This document shows, piece by piece, positions 14,445 through 27,221 of a stretch of DNA of 64,000 nucleotides; position 1 is the stretch's first letter, and each line of letters begins with the position of its first letter. The translations under genes were made by a program, and so were the position numbers. Source of the DNA: Castanea sativa. Its lineage: Eukaryota; Streptophyta; Magnoliopsida; Fagales; Fagaceae. The notes beneath the pieces were generated by a model that worked only from the letters and a program-made list of their open reading frames with translations, was not told where the DNA came from and did no database searches. The stretch spans positions 57,489,964-57,553,963 of the forward strand of contig NC_134015.1 of the NCBI RefSeq assembly GCF_040712315.1. Direction: 5' to 3'.

Positions 14445-15620
14445 TCTAGTAGGTTATAGGTTTTGTCCCACTGATGAAGAATTGGTGATGATAGAAATTT
14501 CATTTTGAAGAATGTTATTAATCTTTGGTTTCCTCCACTATTTCAACGTGATAAAGATTTCAAAGTGATAAAGATTAATCGAGAAGGACATGTTACATAA
14601 AATACCAATTATTATGAACAAATATTATATAAAATACCAATTATTTGTTTGTATAATGATGCTTATCTAATTACTCGAATTATGTGAAGCAACATACAAT
14701 TGTCATTTACACTCACAAATAAGATAAGAATTGTTCTCATATTTATTGACGTGAAGTTAGTATGTTAATTGTTATCCTCTTTATCTCTTTAATCATTATT
14801 ATTTTAAATTAAATTTTAAAAAATTGTGTCAAAATAAATTGAGAAAAATAAGCTAACAAATAAGTTATTATCCTAATCACAAATGTTAGGGGCAAAGGTT
14901 TTCTTTTAAAAAAAAAATTTATTTATGTAACACTCTTTTATTACAAAACCTCTATAATTCTAGATTTCTAGGTTTATAATAATATTCAAAAAAATTTCAC
15001 ATATATTCAAAAAAAAAATTAAATTTATGAAAGTGGTGTGATTGTGTGTGATAATTGAAAGATGAGCGGAAGCATGAAAAGAGAGCACACACAAAGATTT
15101 ACGTGATTCGGCCTAATGCACACACAAAGATTCACATAAATCTTTCTATTGACAATGATAAAGCCCTTGATGACTACATATTATATTAAGCACTTGTGTT
15201 ACAATGAACTCAATGTACGGTTTATATAGTAGAGAATACTTGAATAACCCTAGGCTACCATAGACTAACCTAAGAGTTAATATTTTTGTTTTACAAGTAC
15301 ATAGAGCTATAATTAGTTTGGGCCACTTGGGTCATAAGAAGCAAGTGATAAACCCCTTCTCAATATCACACCTTACCAATGTGGGTCATAATATATCTTA
15401 ATGAGTCTAACAAAATCGGTGGAAGAAGATGTAGTCCACAAAGTTGAAAAGGTGATAGTAATTCCATAGACATTTTTGATAGGGTTGAAAACAGATGAAT
15501 CGAAGTACTAAAAAAGACTTATGTTAGAAGAATAACCATAACTCACTCATCCATCAAGAGTATCAAACTCAACTACCACCGCTGGCACTAAATCTTGCAT
15601 GAGCTTAGCCTTAACAAGTC
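14445..15620 (+). pseudogene. NAC-domain gene relic 1, split by insertions
   Basis: At 14452-14490 the frame reads VGYRFCPTDEELVM, the signature of NAC subdomain A (compare GYRFDPTDEELV in the gene at 52.65 kb). At 15415-15620 a second stretch lines up by eye with the middle and end of the intact NAC exon at 26.2-26.5 kb, including the block CTTGCATGAGCTTAGCC for the LHE-L motif of subdomain D. Subdomains B and C are largely lost. The two parts are separated by AT-rich sequence and an LTR-like insertion. Much of it is duplicated at 20.4-21.2 kb. Confidence 0.6.
15040..15412. mobile_element. LTR-like insertion inside NAC relic 1
   Basis: The stretch contains a tandem pair built on ACACACAAAGATTTACGTGATTCGGCCTAATGC, a pattern typical of copia-type LTRs, and the segment is missing from the otherwise similar sequence near 21.0 kb. 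No coding part accompanies it, so a solo or partial LTR is the best guess. Exact ends are not resolved. Confidence 0.35.
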
Positions 15621-15667
15621 AACACTCAAAGATATATACTAATTAACGAGTCCAAATCTTCTGTCCT

Positions 15668-16026
15668 ATCTTTCCTGCTCTACTATATACTCCATCAATA
15701 AAAACATGCCACATGTTAACTTATTTAATTAAATTTTACTATTATGACTATTCCTATTTCAACAACCTAAAATAATAATAATAATTAAACCCAACACCTC
15801 TCCCCAACCACCACCTTCGCTGGCGCTGGCCATCAATACCATCGATATCTTTCATGCTCTACTATATACTTCATCAATAAAAACATGCCACATGTTAACT
15901 TATTTAATTAAATTTTACTATTATGACTATTCCTATTTCAACAACCTAAAATAATAATAAAAATTAAACCCAACACCTCTCCCCAACCACCACCTTCGCT
16001 AGTGCTGGCCATCAATACCATCGATA
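15668..16026. repeat. Tandem duplication, 2 x 179 bp
   Basis: The segment from TATCTTTCCTGCTCTACTAT at 15668 recurs from about 15847 with only a few substitutions, ending before ATCACCGGTCAAGG. It is non-coding, GC-richer near its CCCAACCACCACC block, and recent judging from the high identity. Confidence 0.85.
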
Positions 16027-16947
16027 TCACCGGTCAAGGCCAACCTACATCGCCTATATTAATTCTTTGTTTTCACCATATGCCTCGTTTAGAGCTAATT
16101 TGTCGTTGCAGAAGATGAGTTCTATCAAGGAGAAGCAAGGGAGAGGGAGGCCCAATTGATGTATATTGAGGAAAGTTCCAAAATTGACACACCTTGAATA
16201 TCAGTATTTGGTGATTGTTCTGCTGATGAATATAATAACGCTAAGATTTTTTTAAGCAAAAGAGAGATACCATTGCTGATGATGAATATAATAAAGCTGG
16301 GATTTTATTGAGCAAAAGAACGATACCCATTATTGAAAATGGCACATAGGTGAAAGGAAGGGATTGAAAACAGTGAGTCGGTGTTGATTTTGTTGGGTCC
16401 AAATAATATTATAAAAAATTATCGATTCAAAATAACAATTACACACAAAAACACCAATATTTACGTGGAAAAACCTTTTTTCTTAAAGAGAAAAAAACAA
16501 TAATTTTTGTGTATGCCTCTTGATTAAAAGAAAAAAAAAATCTTTCTTATTTTTCTTTACTCTCACACACACAAATTATCTTTCTTAAACGTGACAATTC
16601 TTTTTTTTTTTTTTTCACTATGTGGCCCCACCTTTTTCTTTTCACTATGCCGCACCTGCAAAAACCACATATAGACAATATATTGCTTTATATCATTATA
16701 CATAATGCACCTACCCCCACCTGACACTCCTAGTATAATTAGGAATAGGAGTTTTACTCATGCAAGCCTACTTCACCTATTTCCACTTGCAATAGAAGTC
16801 TAAGTAGGCTGGACTACCATTAGGTGTTGTGCACCTAACAGATTTGTGGTTGAACTAAACGAGCGAGAGAGATCAAATCCAATCATAAAGAAGGACATTT
16901 CATCATCTGGGTTGTGAGAGAAGCAACAAATGCATATTTGGAGACGG

Positions 16948-17223
16948 AAGAGCATGTTTGGTTTAGAGCTTTTTTGGATCATATCACTCAAAACTCATAA
17001 TTGAGTTCTTAAAACACGTGGAACTCATAAAAAAATTTTTGTTTGGCTTGATTTTCACATTATGTTTCCATCACTCAAAACTCAAAAATTTTAAGTTAGA
17101 GTGATGGAAACAGGAAATACAAAATTGGTGTTCTCAAAAACTGAGATACAAAACTTTGTAGCACTAAAGTAAATTTTCAGACTCTGTAGGGTCCATATGT
17201 GTTGATGGCGTTACCTCTCTCTT

Positions 17224-17267
<44 letters not shown>

Positions 17268-18090
17268 TTTTTCTTTCTTTCTTCCTTTCTCTGGTTCAAC
17301 CTAATTCCGCCGCCACCAGCCAATGACCCAGAAAAGGAAAACCACGAGAGCCTCTCTCAACCGTGGTCTTCATCGAAGAAAGGCAAAGCAAGAGCCTCGA
17401 AACACGAAGACCATGATCGCCGGTGCTAGGTTTTGATTTTGTCGCCGATGCTGGGTTTTATTTTTATTTTGATGAATGAGTTTTGATTTTGTCGATGGTT
17501 GATGAATGGGTTTTGTTGATGGTTGATGGGTTCTATTGATGGGTTTTTTTTTTTTTTTTTTTGATGAATGGGTTTTGATTTTGTCGATGGTTGATGAATG
17601 GGTTTTGTTGATGGTTGATGGGTTCTATTGATGGGGTTTTTTTTTTTTTTTTGATGAATGGGTTTTGATTTTGTCGATGGTTGATGAATGGGTTTTGTTG
17701 ATGGTTGCTAGGTTTTGTTAATGAATGGGTTTTATTGATGGTTGTTGGGTTTGTGGTGGTGGATCGGTTTGTAGTGGTTGATGGTGGCTAGTGGTTGGGT
17801 TAGTGGTGGTGGATTGGTTTGTAGTGGTTGTAGTGGTTGATGGCGCCGGTGAGTGGTTGTGGGTTGAAGGGAAGGAGAGGATAGAGAGATAGAGATGGAG
17901 AGACGCGGATAGCAACAATAGCAACACCGGGTGGTGTCAGTGTGGATGAGGTCCACGGTTACTGAGTTATGAGTCCAAACAAGTGTTCTACAGTTTTTGG
18001 GTGAGGTGAGGTTTGAGTAGGGAGTTATGTGTTTTGGGTTTGAGTTATGAGTTTTGAAAACTAAGCTATCTCTAAACCAAACAGGCCCTT
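16948..18090. mobile_element. Non-autonomous inverted-repeat element, 1.14 kb
   Basis: The left end AAGAGCATGTTTGGTTTAGA (16948-16967) is the inverse of TCTAAACCAAACAGGCCCTT (18071-18090) with two differences, and both ends continue inward with ACTCAAAACTCATAA-type inverted sequence. The interior holds a CT microsatellite (17226-17265), a 91-bp minisatellite (17471-17745) and a GGTTGATGG-rich stretch, but no transposase. A target duplication is not clear. Open frames at 17199 (+) and 17718/17732 (-) are shadows of the low-complexity sequence. Confidence 0.6.
17471..17745. repeat. 91-bp minisatellite, 3 copies
   Basis: Copies start with GATGAATG at 17471, 17563 and 17653, a period of 90-92 bp, each ending in a long T run. 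Within each unit GTTGATG and GTCGATGG motifs recur at shorter spacing, so the array has an internal sub-repeat. Confidence 0.85.
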
Positions 18091-18140
18091 AATATTGGAC
18101 TCCTTTCTCTAATTTCCTTTTTTTATATCCGTTTTAGAAA

Positions 18141-18186
<46 letters not shown>

Positions 18187-18230
18187 CAATATTATAACCT
18201 TCTTGACATACTATTCATATATTTCTTTAT

Positions 18231-18561
18231 GGGATAATATAATTTTTTGGTCTCTAAATTTTATCAAAAATTTGTATTTCTTCTCTAAAATTTAAAAAGT
18301 TCCTTTTTTATCTTAAACTTTGTAAAAGATTTTTTTAAATAGTTTGGAGAGAGAAATAGGGATGAAAAATATTTTTTTTTTCAATAGTTTAAGGATGAAA
18401 AACAAACTTTTGGTAAAATTTAAGGTTAAAAAGTAAAACACTTTCAATAATTTAGAGACAAAAAAAAAAAATCACTATTTTGGGAATGAAAAACAAACTT
18501 TTTAAAGTTTAGGAATGAAATTTTTTTTGATAAAGTTTAAGAACTAAAATAATATTTTACC
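18231..18561. mobile_element. Short MITE-like element with 40-bp inverted ends
   Basis: GGGATAATATAATTTTTTGG onward at 18231 is mirrored by the sequence ending AATAATATTTTACC at 18561, with the motif TTTATCAAAAA and its complement at matching distances. It belongs to the common plant class whose copies read as 'TTTGGTCTCTAAATTTTATC'. An (AT)n run precedes it at 18143-18185. Confidence 0.5.
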
Positions 18562-20400
18562 AAAAGATGATCATTATATGTGAATATAATTTTACGTTAT
18601 AGAGGTAAGAATTAAGAAGAATTAATTGATTTTTCTGTAGCTATAATTAAGAAATTTAATTAGATAAGGATTTTTTTAAATGAATAAATAATTAAAATTT
18701 GTCGAGACGTGACCCATAAACCATATGACGATCTCTATCGATCAATTAGTTAAAAAGCATACTACATACCAGCTATAATCTTATTGATTGAAAATCTAAA
18801 CCCTATTTAATAATGGGGAATTAATAAATTTAAATATTATTTTTCTCATTTTTTCGGATGATGGAATGACAAATCTAATAATAATAATTATAGGTAAAGC
18901 TGAGAGAAAGTCAAATTAGTATTTCATATTAGACTTCTAATTTTGCGCCATATCTATATTTATGTGGGGACTAGAACATAATTATCTTTTAAATTCAAAA
19001 TTAGATTTCAATTGTGAGCTAAATTTTTGCTATGTGTCCCAAATGTGGGGAGCACACCATAAATATCTATCAAAGTATTCATTGTGAATAAATAATTTTG
19101 ATTCAATGAATGAAATTTTTTAGTCATCTACTTTAATCCTAATACAATATCTATGGCATTAATCCTGATACAATATCTATTGTCAAAATGTTCTTGAAAG
19201 AATAAAATGCAGCTACATCCCCTTCATTTCTCTCTTTCAATATTTGATTGGAGAGAATGGATAAGTTTCTAGCAATGAGTATAAAAAATCTAAAGTTTGA
19301 GATTGATTTGTTTGGGTCATTTTATTTTAGTTTTTTTATTTTGCTTTGTTGAGTTGTTGAGAGAGAAAGAGAGTTTTTTTTTTTTTTTTTGGTTTGTGTG
19401 TGAGAGAAAGAAAGATGTATAGTTGACGAGTCGAAGTGAAATTTGAACTAGAAAGTTTGAGAAAATGGAAATTACCTATGTAGATAACTCTTGATATGAG
19501 CCAAGTTTAGTGTAGCATGTAAATGTTCCATACCATTTGAATGATAAAATGCCTCTGATAGAAGTGAGAATTAGAAGAGGCAAAAGCAAATGGTTTTTGA
19601 AGAGGACAGAGAGGGGAGAAGTGATGCAGCATAGGCATGTAGAAGCAGAATCTGTAACACACAATTTCTACAACTCTTTCACGAAACCTAAGTTCCACAA
19701 GAACACCAGGCTAGTAGGCAAAATAATAGAGAGAACCTCTCTAACAAACTTTTATTAATCAACACATAACCATAATCAACCTCTTTATAAAGAGTATTTA
19801 TAGGAATAGAATTTCTCCTACTCCTTTTAGAAAAAGAAATAATAAACCTACTTCTACTTGAGAAAAGAAAATTAATTTAACTAGGAAAAGAAAAACAATT
19901 AAAATCCTAATTCAACTAGGAAAAAGAAAATAACATAAAATATTAAAATATTTTATTCTTCCTTAACCAATTTGCATCAAGAAGTTAGTTTAGTTGTTTT
20001 CCAATTAATTCTAATTAAGGTTGTGTTTGGTTCAGTGGAAATTATTTTCACAGGAATCTCTGATTGGAGTAAGGAATATTTCGGCGAGCTAAGTCAGCAG
20101 CACCAGCGAAGATCTGCTTCCACACACATCTTTGCCAATCTCAATCAACATTGCTTTTATTGCTTTATCTGAATGTGGTAGTTAGGGTTCGGTTTTGGTG
20201 TATGATTTAGGGTTCAATTTTGGTGAATATAGGCTTTTTGTGTGTGATAACACCTAACCCTTCCTTTGTAATCTCACCATTTTATAGTAAAACTTTCTCC
20301 TCGACATTACCTATAGATAAGATAGAAAAATTGTATTACAAACATAGATTATAAAAAACAATATAATTAGGAAATTAAAACACCTATTTGTTACTAAAGT
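18562..20400. other. Spacer, partly duplicated at 21.2-21.45 kb
   Basis: The part 18600-18860 matches 21214-21450, sharing for example AATGGGGAATTAATAAA and the stretch around CTGTAGCTATAATTAAGAAAT. The rest holds no recognisable gene. Open frames at 19476-19758 on both strands and at 19972 have no family features. Confidence 0.5.
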
Positions 20401-20439
20401 CTGTATTTAAAGGTGATTGAAATTTCGTACTGTGGCTGT

Positions 20440-21190
20440 GTTCGAAGAATGCAGGGAGTTATTAATCTTTGGTTTCCTCCACTATTTCAAAGTGATAAAG
20501 AGTATGTCTTCTTTTGTTAATAGAGAAAGATAGTATGAACAAATTTTGCGTAAAATGCCAATTATTATGAATAAGTGTTATATAAACAGCCAAAGATTTG
20601 TTTGTATAATGATCCTTATTAAGTACTTGAATCATGTGATGCAACATACAATTGTCATTCACACTCACACAAGATAAGAATTTTTCTCATTAGCTAAATT
20701 GTATTTATTGACATGAAGTTAGTATGCTAATTGTTATCCTCTTTATATCTCTAATTATTTTTTTAATGAAATTTTAAGAATGTGTGTCTAAATAAATTGA
20801 GAAAAAGAAGCTAACAAATAAGTTGTTCTCCTAATCACACATGTTACGGGCAAAAGTTTTCTTTTAAAAAAATATATATATATTTATTTAATAGTCTTTT
20901 ATTACAAAAATTTCATAATTCTAGATTTCTAGGTTTATAATAATATTTAAAAAGTTTCACAAGTATTCAAAATTAATTAAAAATGTTTTGATTTTTTTTT
21001 GAACCCTTTATAAATTAAATTGTTGGAAGAACATGTTATTCACAAAGTTGAAGAGGTATAGTAATTCCAGTAATATTTTCGACTTATGTTATGTTATGAG
21101 AAGAACCATAACTCAATCATGATCCATCAACAATATCAAGTTCAACTACCACCATTGGCACTGAATCTTGCATGAGCTTAGTCTTGACAA
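20440..21190 (+). pseudogene. NAC-domain gene relic 2, duplicate of relic 1
   Basis: From TTATTAATCTTTGGTTTCCTCCACTATTTCAA at 20459 this stretch repeats 14517-15035 with many substitutions and small indels. Its part at 21025-21190 aligns by eye with the intact NAC exon: TTCACAAAGTTGAAGAGG, then AATTCCAGTAATATTTT, then the TTGCATGAGCTTAGTCTTGA block for subdomain D. No usable frame remains. It carries no LTR-like insertion, so that insertion in relic 1 is probably later than the duplication. Confidence 0.5.
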
Positions 21191-23740
21191 TCATCAATAC
21201 AACAAATAAAATTTGATTGAGAATTAAGAAGAATTGATTGATTTCTGTAGCTATAATTAAGAAATTGAATTAGATTTGGATTTTCTTTAAAAAAAAAAAT
21301 TGACTGGATGTAACCCGTAAACCATGTGACGATATGTCAATCCGTAAGTTAAAACATACTATGTACAAGCTAGAAGCTTATTAATTGAAATATCTAAACC
21401 CTATTTAATAATGGGGAATTAATAAAATTAAATATTAAATTCTATCATTTAAACATAAATTAAATCTGTTAGTAAAATTTACATGGATGTAATGAATCCA
21501 AGAAACCAACCAACATCCTGTTTAATAACCTAGCTATTGAATGAATTCTGCATAAATAAATAATAATAATGAAAAAAGGTTGCAAATTCCAAATTGTAAT
21601 GGGTAAGAAATAAAAAAAATCAATATAGGTCCAGTACATAAAAATCAATCCTCTTTATTTTTTGTCCATTTTGTGTTTATTTGAATAATTTAAATTCAGA
21701 AACCAATGTGATAGATTGCAAAATATGTTTGACCATTTTGGGTTCATTCCCCAGTCAAATGCAGCGTTTATGCATTATTTTTTGTTGAACTAGAGATTTT
21801 TGGAGTTTGGATATTTGGTTGAATGAGTTAGGGAAGCATTTAGTTTAGAAAGTTTAGAGGCTTCAATGTAAGCAAATGTAGATGCTGTATGGATTTTGAA
21901 GCAGTTTATGCTTTTAAATAAGCAGTTTGTACTCTCTAGAACATTATACTAATTTGTGTTATTGTTGTGAGTATCTCTAACAATAATGACTTTATGCAAG
22001 ATCCGTAATCTTAAAACATTAAAACCAAGAAATAGGGCACAAAAAAAATAACCCCCCTAAAGACTGAGTAACCCGAATAAAGGAAAGAAAAAAGAAAGTT
22101 TACCTTAGCATTTGTATAAAAGATTCATCCAAAGAAAGCTCATGCAAGATCTAGCTATTGTTGTCTGTTAATTTTTAGACCCCTGAACATACAATGTTTA
22201 ACCTGATTTTACCACTAAGTTGTTACTTAAGTCAATTATGTAGATATTAGGTTAAACATAAATCAATCATATCATGCAGCAGAAAAGTAAATAAAAAATA
22301 GATATGATGACTTAGAAAAACCAATGAAACAAACCAGTTTCAAGATAAAAAACTTGTGAAGACCAATCCGAAGGAGAACAATCCATTATATCAAATAAAA
22401 GTTTACAGTCAAGAATATTTAATTCGTAGTAAACTTAACTATGATTCTCAAACCTTGCTCTGAAACCCTTAGACTTCTTTGATGTGGATCTATTTCAACA
22501 TGAACCTCCAGTTCACGCTTTGCTTTTCAGTACACTTAATATCTAAAACTTGGGCTGCAACTTTGTTCCACCAGTACTTATGGAATAAGATTGATCTTCA
22601 GTAGATATGCTTGAAAGAGTAGAAGGTACAAAACCTCTCACATCTCAAATGAGTATCTTTCCAAAACTTGAAAATATGCTTTTGGGTTTTCCTTATATAC
22701 CAAATAAATCGCATCTCAATTGGGTTTAATTAAAATTCTACATAATCACATCTCAATTGGTCGAAGCTTCTTCCCAATCGATCAAACTAGTCTAATTTTC
22801 AATTCTTTTTTCCTGCAGCTTGTATGTTCTTAATTTCTAACTTATAGCACTTTAAGATATGTCTAATATATGACTCATAAACACTAAGATCTATACCTAA
22901 ACCAATTTATGTACACGATTTGCTAACAATCAAATCATTTAGAACCTAAATGTATAGAACCTAACATTATCTTTAGACTTATCAATATTCTTATAATAGA
23001 AAGATTTTTAAATCCTATTCTTCTCATCATTTTATTCTTTGTATCCAAAACATCCTTAGCATGTTTTTTTCTTGAAGCATTGCCTTTCCAACAACCTTCG
23101 CTGATGGTTCATTTGATACGAGAGCCATTAGGGGAGACCCTCTTCAACCTTGTCAAGAAGAGCTCAAGCTCTTCCTAGTTTTCTTCCAGATATGGCCCTC
23201 TAAATCCTTCCCAAGTTTTCAAAGGTTTAGTGTTGGGTGTGTAAAGATCGAGTTTTGGAATAAAACAGTCTCATATGTTTGCATTCCTATTACCTTTGGG
23301 TAAAGGTAAACACGAATTAAATGTTCGTTTGTGGGAAAAAAAAAACATTTCATTTAGGATGCCGTACTCATGTTGAACACAAAACACATCTAAGACACAG
23401 TGTCCTAGTTGTCTTCTTTTTTCTTTTCTTTTTTGGAAAATTGCACAAGGTTGAAGCACTTATCTTTTATTTGATTTTTATTTTAATATTGAACACTTAT
23501 CTAGTTATCTCTCATTTACTCTTTTAGATTTTACTATTTGGTTTGTATTCTAGCAAATTTCTAAATATAATATATTAGTAATGAATCCACTTTATGTTAT
23601 CTTTTATTGTCCTTAAATTGATATATGTTAAAATGAATACTTAAAAATATTTAAAAATATATTAATATATTGTAGTTTATCTTGATTGTTTCTTGGATTC
23701 TTAAATTATAGCTAGCTCTCTAATCTTCTGACTAAAATGT
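21191..23740. other. Spacer with faint retroelement-like sequence
   Basis: The first 260 bp are the second copy of the 18.6-18.86 kb block. From about 22260 to 22800 the style resembles a copia-type LTR or its neighbourhood, but no ends or coding motifs could be fixed. Nothing else is recognised; the frames at 23271 (-) and 23321 (+) are shadows of each other. Confidence 0.35.
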
Positions 23741-24034
23741 TTAAGGGCTTGTGCAGTCGGATATGTGACTAATCGTGTATATATATAATACTTTCTAATT
23801 GTATTCTTTGTGTATTATGAATCTGTTAAGAAAAAAGGATTTACAAAAAGATAAATACTGTGTTTTTAAGTTTTGGAAAAGTTTTGGTTTTTTTTTAAAC
23901 AGTGGTTAATGCCTTATCATATAAACCCTTCCTTCTAGTAGTACGCTCACAATTCCAGAGTCACGAAATTAACCTTCAAACACAAAACACATTTTTGGAA
24001 ACAAACACAGCGAGCAGAGAGCAAGAATCAGGCC

Positions 24035-24320
24035 ATGGCAGCTGCATCATTATCTTCATCGTCGTCAATGCTTGAATGGACAGGCGAGTTCGTGTTTGAT
24101 CCCGAAGACAAACTGCTAGTGATTCACTATCTTCATCCCAAGGCCACAGGAATTTCCTACTGTGAATGCCCTGACGTAATTCCGAACATGATCTTTACGG
24201 CACATAAGAACCATGGGAGATATGGAAGAAGATGGAAAAAGCTTATAACTGTATAAGGAACAAAGAAGATATGTTCTTCTTCACAAGATTGAAGAGGGTA
24301 TCTTCCAACCGTCATTACAA
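24035..24320 (+). pseudogene. NAC pseudogene, frameshifted and truncated
   Basis: The first 50 codons (MAAAS start, LEWTGEFVFDPEDKLLVIHY) closely match the intact NAC gene 2 kb downstream. A one-base deletion near 24183, in ATTCCGAACATGATC, shifts the frame, and in the restored register a TAA replaces a Glu codon near 24207. Similarity goes on to about 24320 (the block coding FFFTRLKRV) and then stops; the rest of the DNA-binding domain and exon two are gone. Upstream, 23750-24030 also resembles the flank of the intact gene, so the promoter was copied too. Confidence 0.8.
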
Positions 24321-25739
24321 GTAATTATTAGTATTTGGAGAGTAATGATTTGTCATCTCATATAATTTTACATTCCACTAATTAAAGTTGAATACCTTGG
24401 CTCGGCCATCTCTTACTATCAATCTTAAGAGGAGTCCCGCTATTAGGATATTGAATAATTTTTTCAACCATTATTGACTACCCTCATTGTCTATCCCACC
24501 ACAGTAGATGAAATAAAAATAAACAAGAAAAATATTGTTACACAATCATTATTACACACTTTCTTTGAAATATTATTTTCATTTTAGTTAAAATTGTGAA
24601 ATAATAAAATTATATATTGAAAATATGATTTCTCCATTATAATTGAAATTATGATTTTAAAACACAATTTCAATTTACATTGTAGTGTGTATACTGTATA
24701 GTGAGTGTGCAGTGCAATATTAGTGAGTGAGCGATAATCACTACTCAAATAAATAACTGATGTTATTAATTAGCAAACCAAGACCATCAATTATTTGAAA
24801 ACATAAAATTGTGGAGATAACACCGGGAGACACATTTGCTTCCAGTGGCTTCCATTTGTTCACACTCATCAATACATTTTGGACCCAAATAGATTTTAAT
24901 GCATTATTAATATTTAAATATGATTTTTTAACTACATATATTATAGATATTTTTTTGGTTTAAAAATCATTCTTCTTCTTTGATGAGATGTAAAAGTGTT
25001 AATTTAGTTCTTATATTTAGTTTTTATTAACATTTAATTTGCAATTTGTTAAAAAATAGTTATTTTGACACACTTGATTTTTTTTTTTTAGTCATGAAAC
25101 AGTTAAAGGTTTAAACTGGATTGAATTTGTTTTAGTTCAATATTTTAGAAGACTTTTAAAAGGTGGAGGAAAGAATGCAAAATTCACCGATATTTTTTAT
25201 TTTTTAAAAATCAATTATCTTTCTAAATTGTTAAATCATACCTTCTATAAATTTTTTGGGACATATAGGGCCGGCTGTACGTATGTTACTACTTGCTTCC
25301 GTTGTTGTACTTGTTAACTCTCAATATCAACTTATGGCTACTTGCTAACTCTCAATATCATGTTTTTTTTTTTTTTTTTATATATAGAATATATATATAT
25401 ATATATATAGCTCTTTATCATCAGACCAAAACATCAATCGATTTTTGGCATAGGTGGGGATTGAATCTCAAATCTCTTATTTAACCATTAGAAACTTTAC
25501 CCGATTTTTGGCATAGGTGGGGATTGAATCTCAAATCTCTTATTTAACCATTAGAAACTCTACCAGTTGATTTAACCAGAACCCAATCGGTTTTTGGTTT
25601 CTATTTCTTAATTAAACAATATCATGGTTCAACTCATATTTTGATCCAAAAAAATAATAACAAAAATAATAATATACGCATGCACTATAAGCACGATTTA
25701 TTACCTACAATTCTACACAGAACTAGAGCAGAGTTAATT
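24321..25739. other. Spacer between NAC pseudogene and NAC gene
   Basis: AT-rich with long T and A runs and a short (AT)n at 25389-25410. The only structured part is the 63-bp direct repeat at 25440. No exon of a NAC gene was found in it, which supports 3' loss of the pseudogene. Confidence 0.5.
25440..25565. repeat. Tandem duplication, 2 x 63 bp
   Basis: GATTTTTGGCATAGGTGGGG starts at 25440 and again at 25503; the copies are almost identical up to AACCATTAGAAACT. It looks recent. Confidence 0.9.
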
Positions 25740-25880
25740 TGTGTCGTGTGATATTTGACTAATCGTATACTTTCTAACTCTAATTAGAGTCGGTTAAGAT
25801 TTAGGGCTGACTCAAGTGCCATTTTTTCTTCCTTTTTTGGCAAGGAATCCATATCCGTACAGAAAAGGAGTTGCAAAAAT

Positions 25881-25889
25881 ATATATAAA
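25881..25889 (+). promoter_or_regulatory. Putative TATA box of the NAC gene
   Basis: ATATATAAA lies about 95 bp before the ATG at 25981, leaving room for a leader of roughly 60-65 bases. It is the only TATA-like run in the proximal region; no start site is known. Confidence 0.45.
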
Positions 25890-25980
25890 TACGTACTGTG
25901 CTAATCCTATCCTACGCTCGCACAAAGCACATTTTCTGAAACACAGCGAGCTGAGAATAAGAGAGAGCAAGAGTCAAACA

Positions 25981-26690
25981 ATGGAGGCTGCATCATCATG
26001 TTCATTCTCATCGACGCTTGAATGGCCAGGCGGGTTCGTGTTTGATCCACTAGACGAAGTGCTAGTGATTCACTATCTTCATCCCAAGGCCACGGAAATT
26101 TCCTACTGTAAATGCCATGAACTAATCCCAGAACACGATCTTTACGGCACTGAAGAACCGTGGCAGATTTGGGAGAAGATGGAAAGAGCTAATAACTGTA
26201 TACGAAACAAAGAAGAGATGTTCTTCTTCACAAGATTGAAGAGGGTCTCTTCCAAGTCCAACCGTTGCAAGAGAAGCATTGGCAAAGGTTGTTGGAAAGG
26301 CGATGGAAATTCCAGCGATATTTTTTACTGTGCCCACCAAAACGAAAGAAAAAGAATCGGAGTCAAAAAGACTTACCATTATGAGAACAACAACGTCAAG
26401 AACGACAAGTCCAGGACCAAGGACGACGATGACAACAACAACCGCTATCGATGGATATTGCATGAGATTAGCCTTGATGAGTCCTTACTACAACACGCTA
26501 AGGTACTTACTAATCATCTCTAATTTCCTTTTCTTTCTTTGTATTTTCTTTCTAGAAAACTTCTAAATATGGAATATTAAAGATAAGGTGATAATTTAAA
26601 GTGAGGTCTTTTCGCATATGACTAATGATTTTTTTTTTCTTGCTTTCAAAAACCTTTGGGTTTGGTTTAAGTTTAGTTTCTTGACATACT

Positions 26691-26754
<64 letters not shown>

Positions 26755-27221
26755 TTGACATACTATTTTTCTATTTCTTTGTTTGTATTTGTGTCTCATA
26801 TATCTTCTTTTCTATTTTTCTCCTATATTATTATTATTTTTTATTTATGAATATTATTTAGGGTTTGGTTTAAAGTTACATTCTTTATTTGTGTCTCATG
26901 TATGTTCTTTTTCTTTCTTTTTTATAATACTAGTTTCTTAATTCTCATATTTTTTGTGTGCAGATAGGAGATCTGGTGATTTGTAAACTTAGAAGGCATT
27001 CTAAAAAAGAAGAGAGTGTGTCAAGTCAGAGTATAACTGTGACAAATCATACTACAAATCTGTTAAATCAAACTATAGGTATACAAGATCATACTCTAAA
27101 TCAGACTACACATATATCCAATCAGATTTCAAATGTACCAAATCAAATAGGAGAATATTGGTTAGATTATTCGATGACAGATTTAGGAGAAATAACAATT
27201 AATGGGATTCATAAAACTTGA
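25981..27221 (+). CDS. Divergent NAC-domain protein, 259 aa
   Basis: Two exons, 25981-26502 and 26964-27221, join in phase 0 at GT-AG. NAC proteins are nuclear, plant-specific transcription factors that bind DNA as dimers. Subdomain A reads FVFDPLDEVLVIHYL, B reads DLYGTEEPWQIW, C begins MFFFTRLKRVS, D ends RWILHEISLDESL, and the last block IGDLVICKLRRHSKKEE opens exon two. Departures from the family are clear: the usual GYWKATG is CWKGDG, and an acidic D/N run sits before RWILHE. The C-terminal tail is a string of Asn/Thr/Gln-rich motifs such as NHTTNLLNQ. The start is fixed by its match to the pseudogene at 24035, although the frame is open further upstream. The intron holds a 56-bp AT repeat. 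Whether it still binds the standard NAC site is doubtful. Confidence 0.8.
26697..26752. repeat. (AT)28 microsatellite in NAC intron
   Basis: Uninterrupted AT dinucleotides fill 56 bp in the only intron of the NAC gene. Length is likely variable between individuals. It creates spurious open frames on the minus strand. Confidence 0.95.

Noticed and set aside
24035..24256. 73-residue NAC-like protein as a functional gene
   Set aside because: Its end is created by a one-base deletion relative to the intact copy, a stop also interrupts the restored frame, and the rest of the domain is missing.
26552..26799. Two minus-strand frames rich in Ile-Tyr
   Set aside because: They are translations of the AT microsatellite in the NAC intron.
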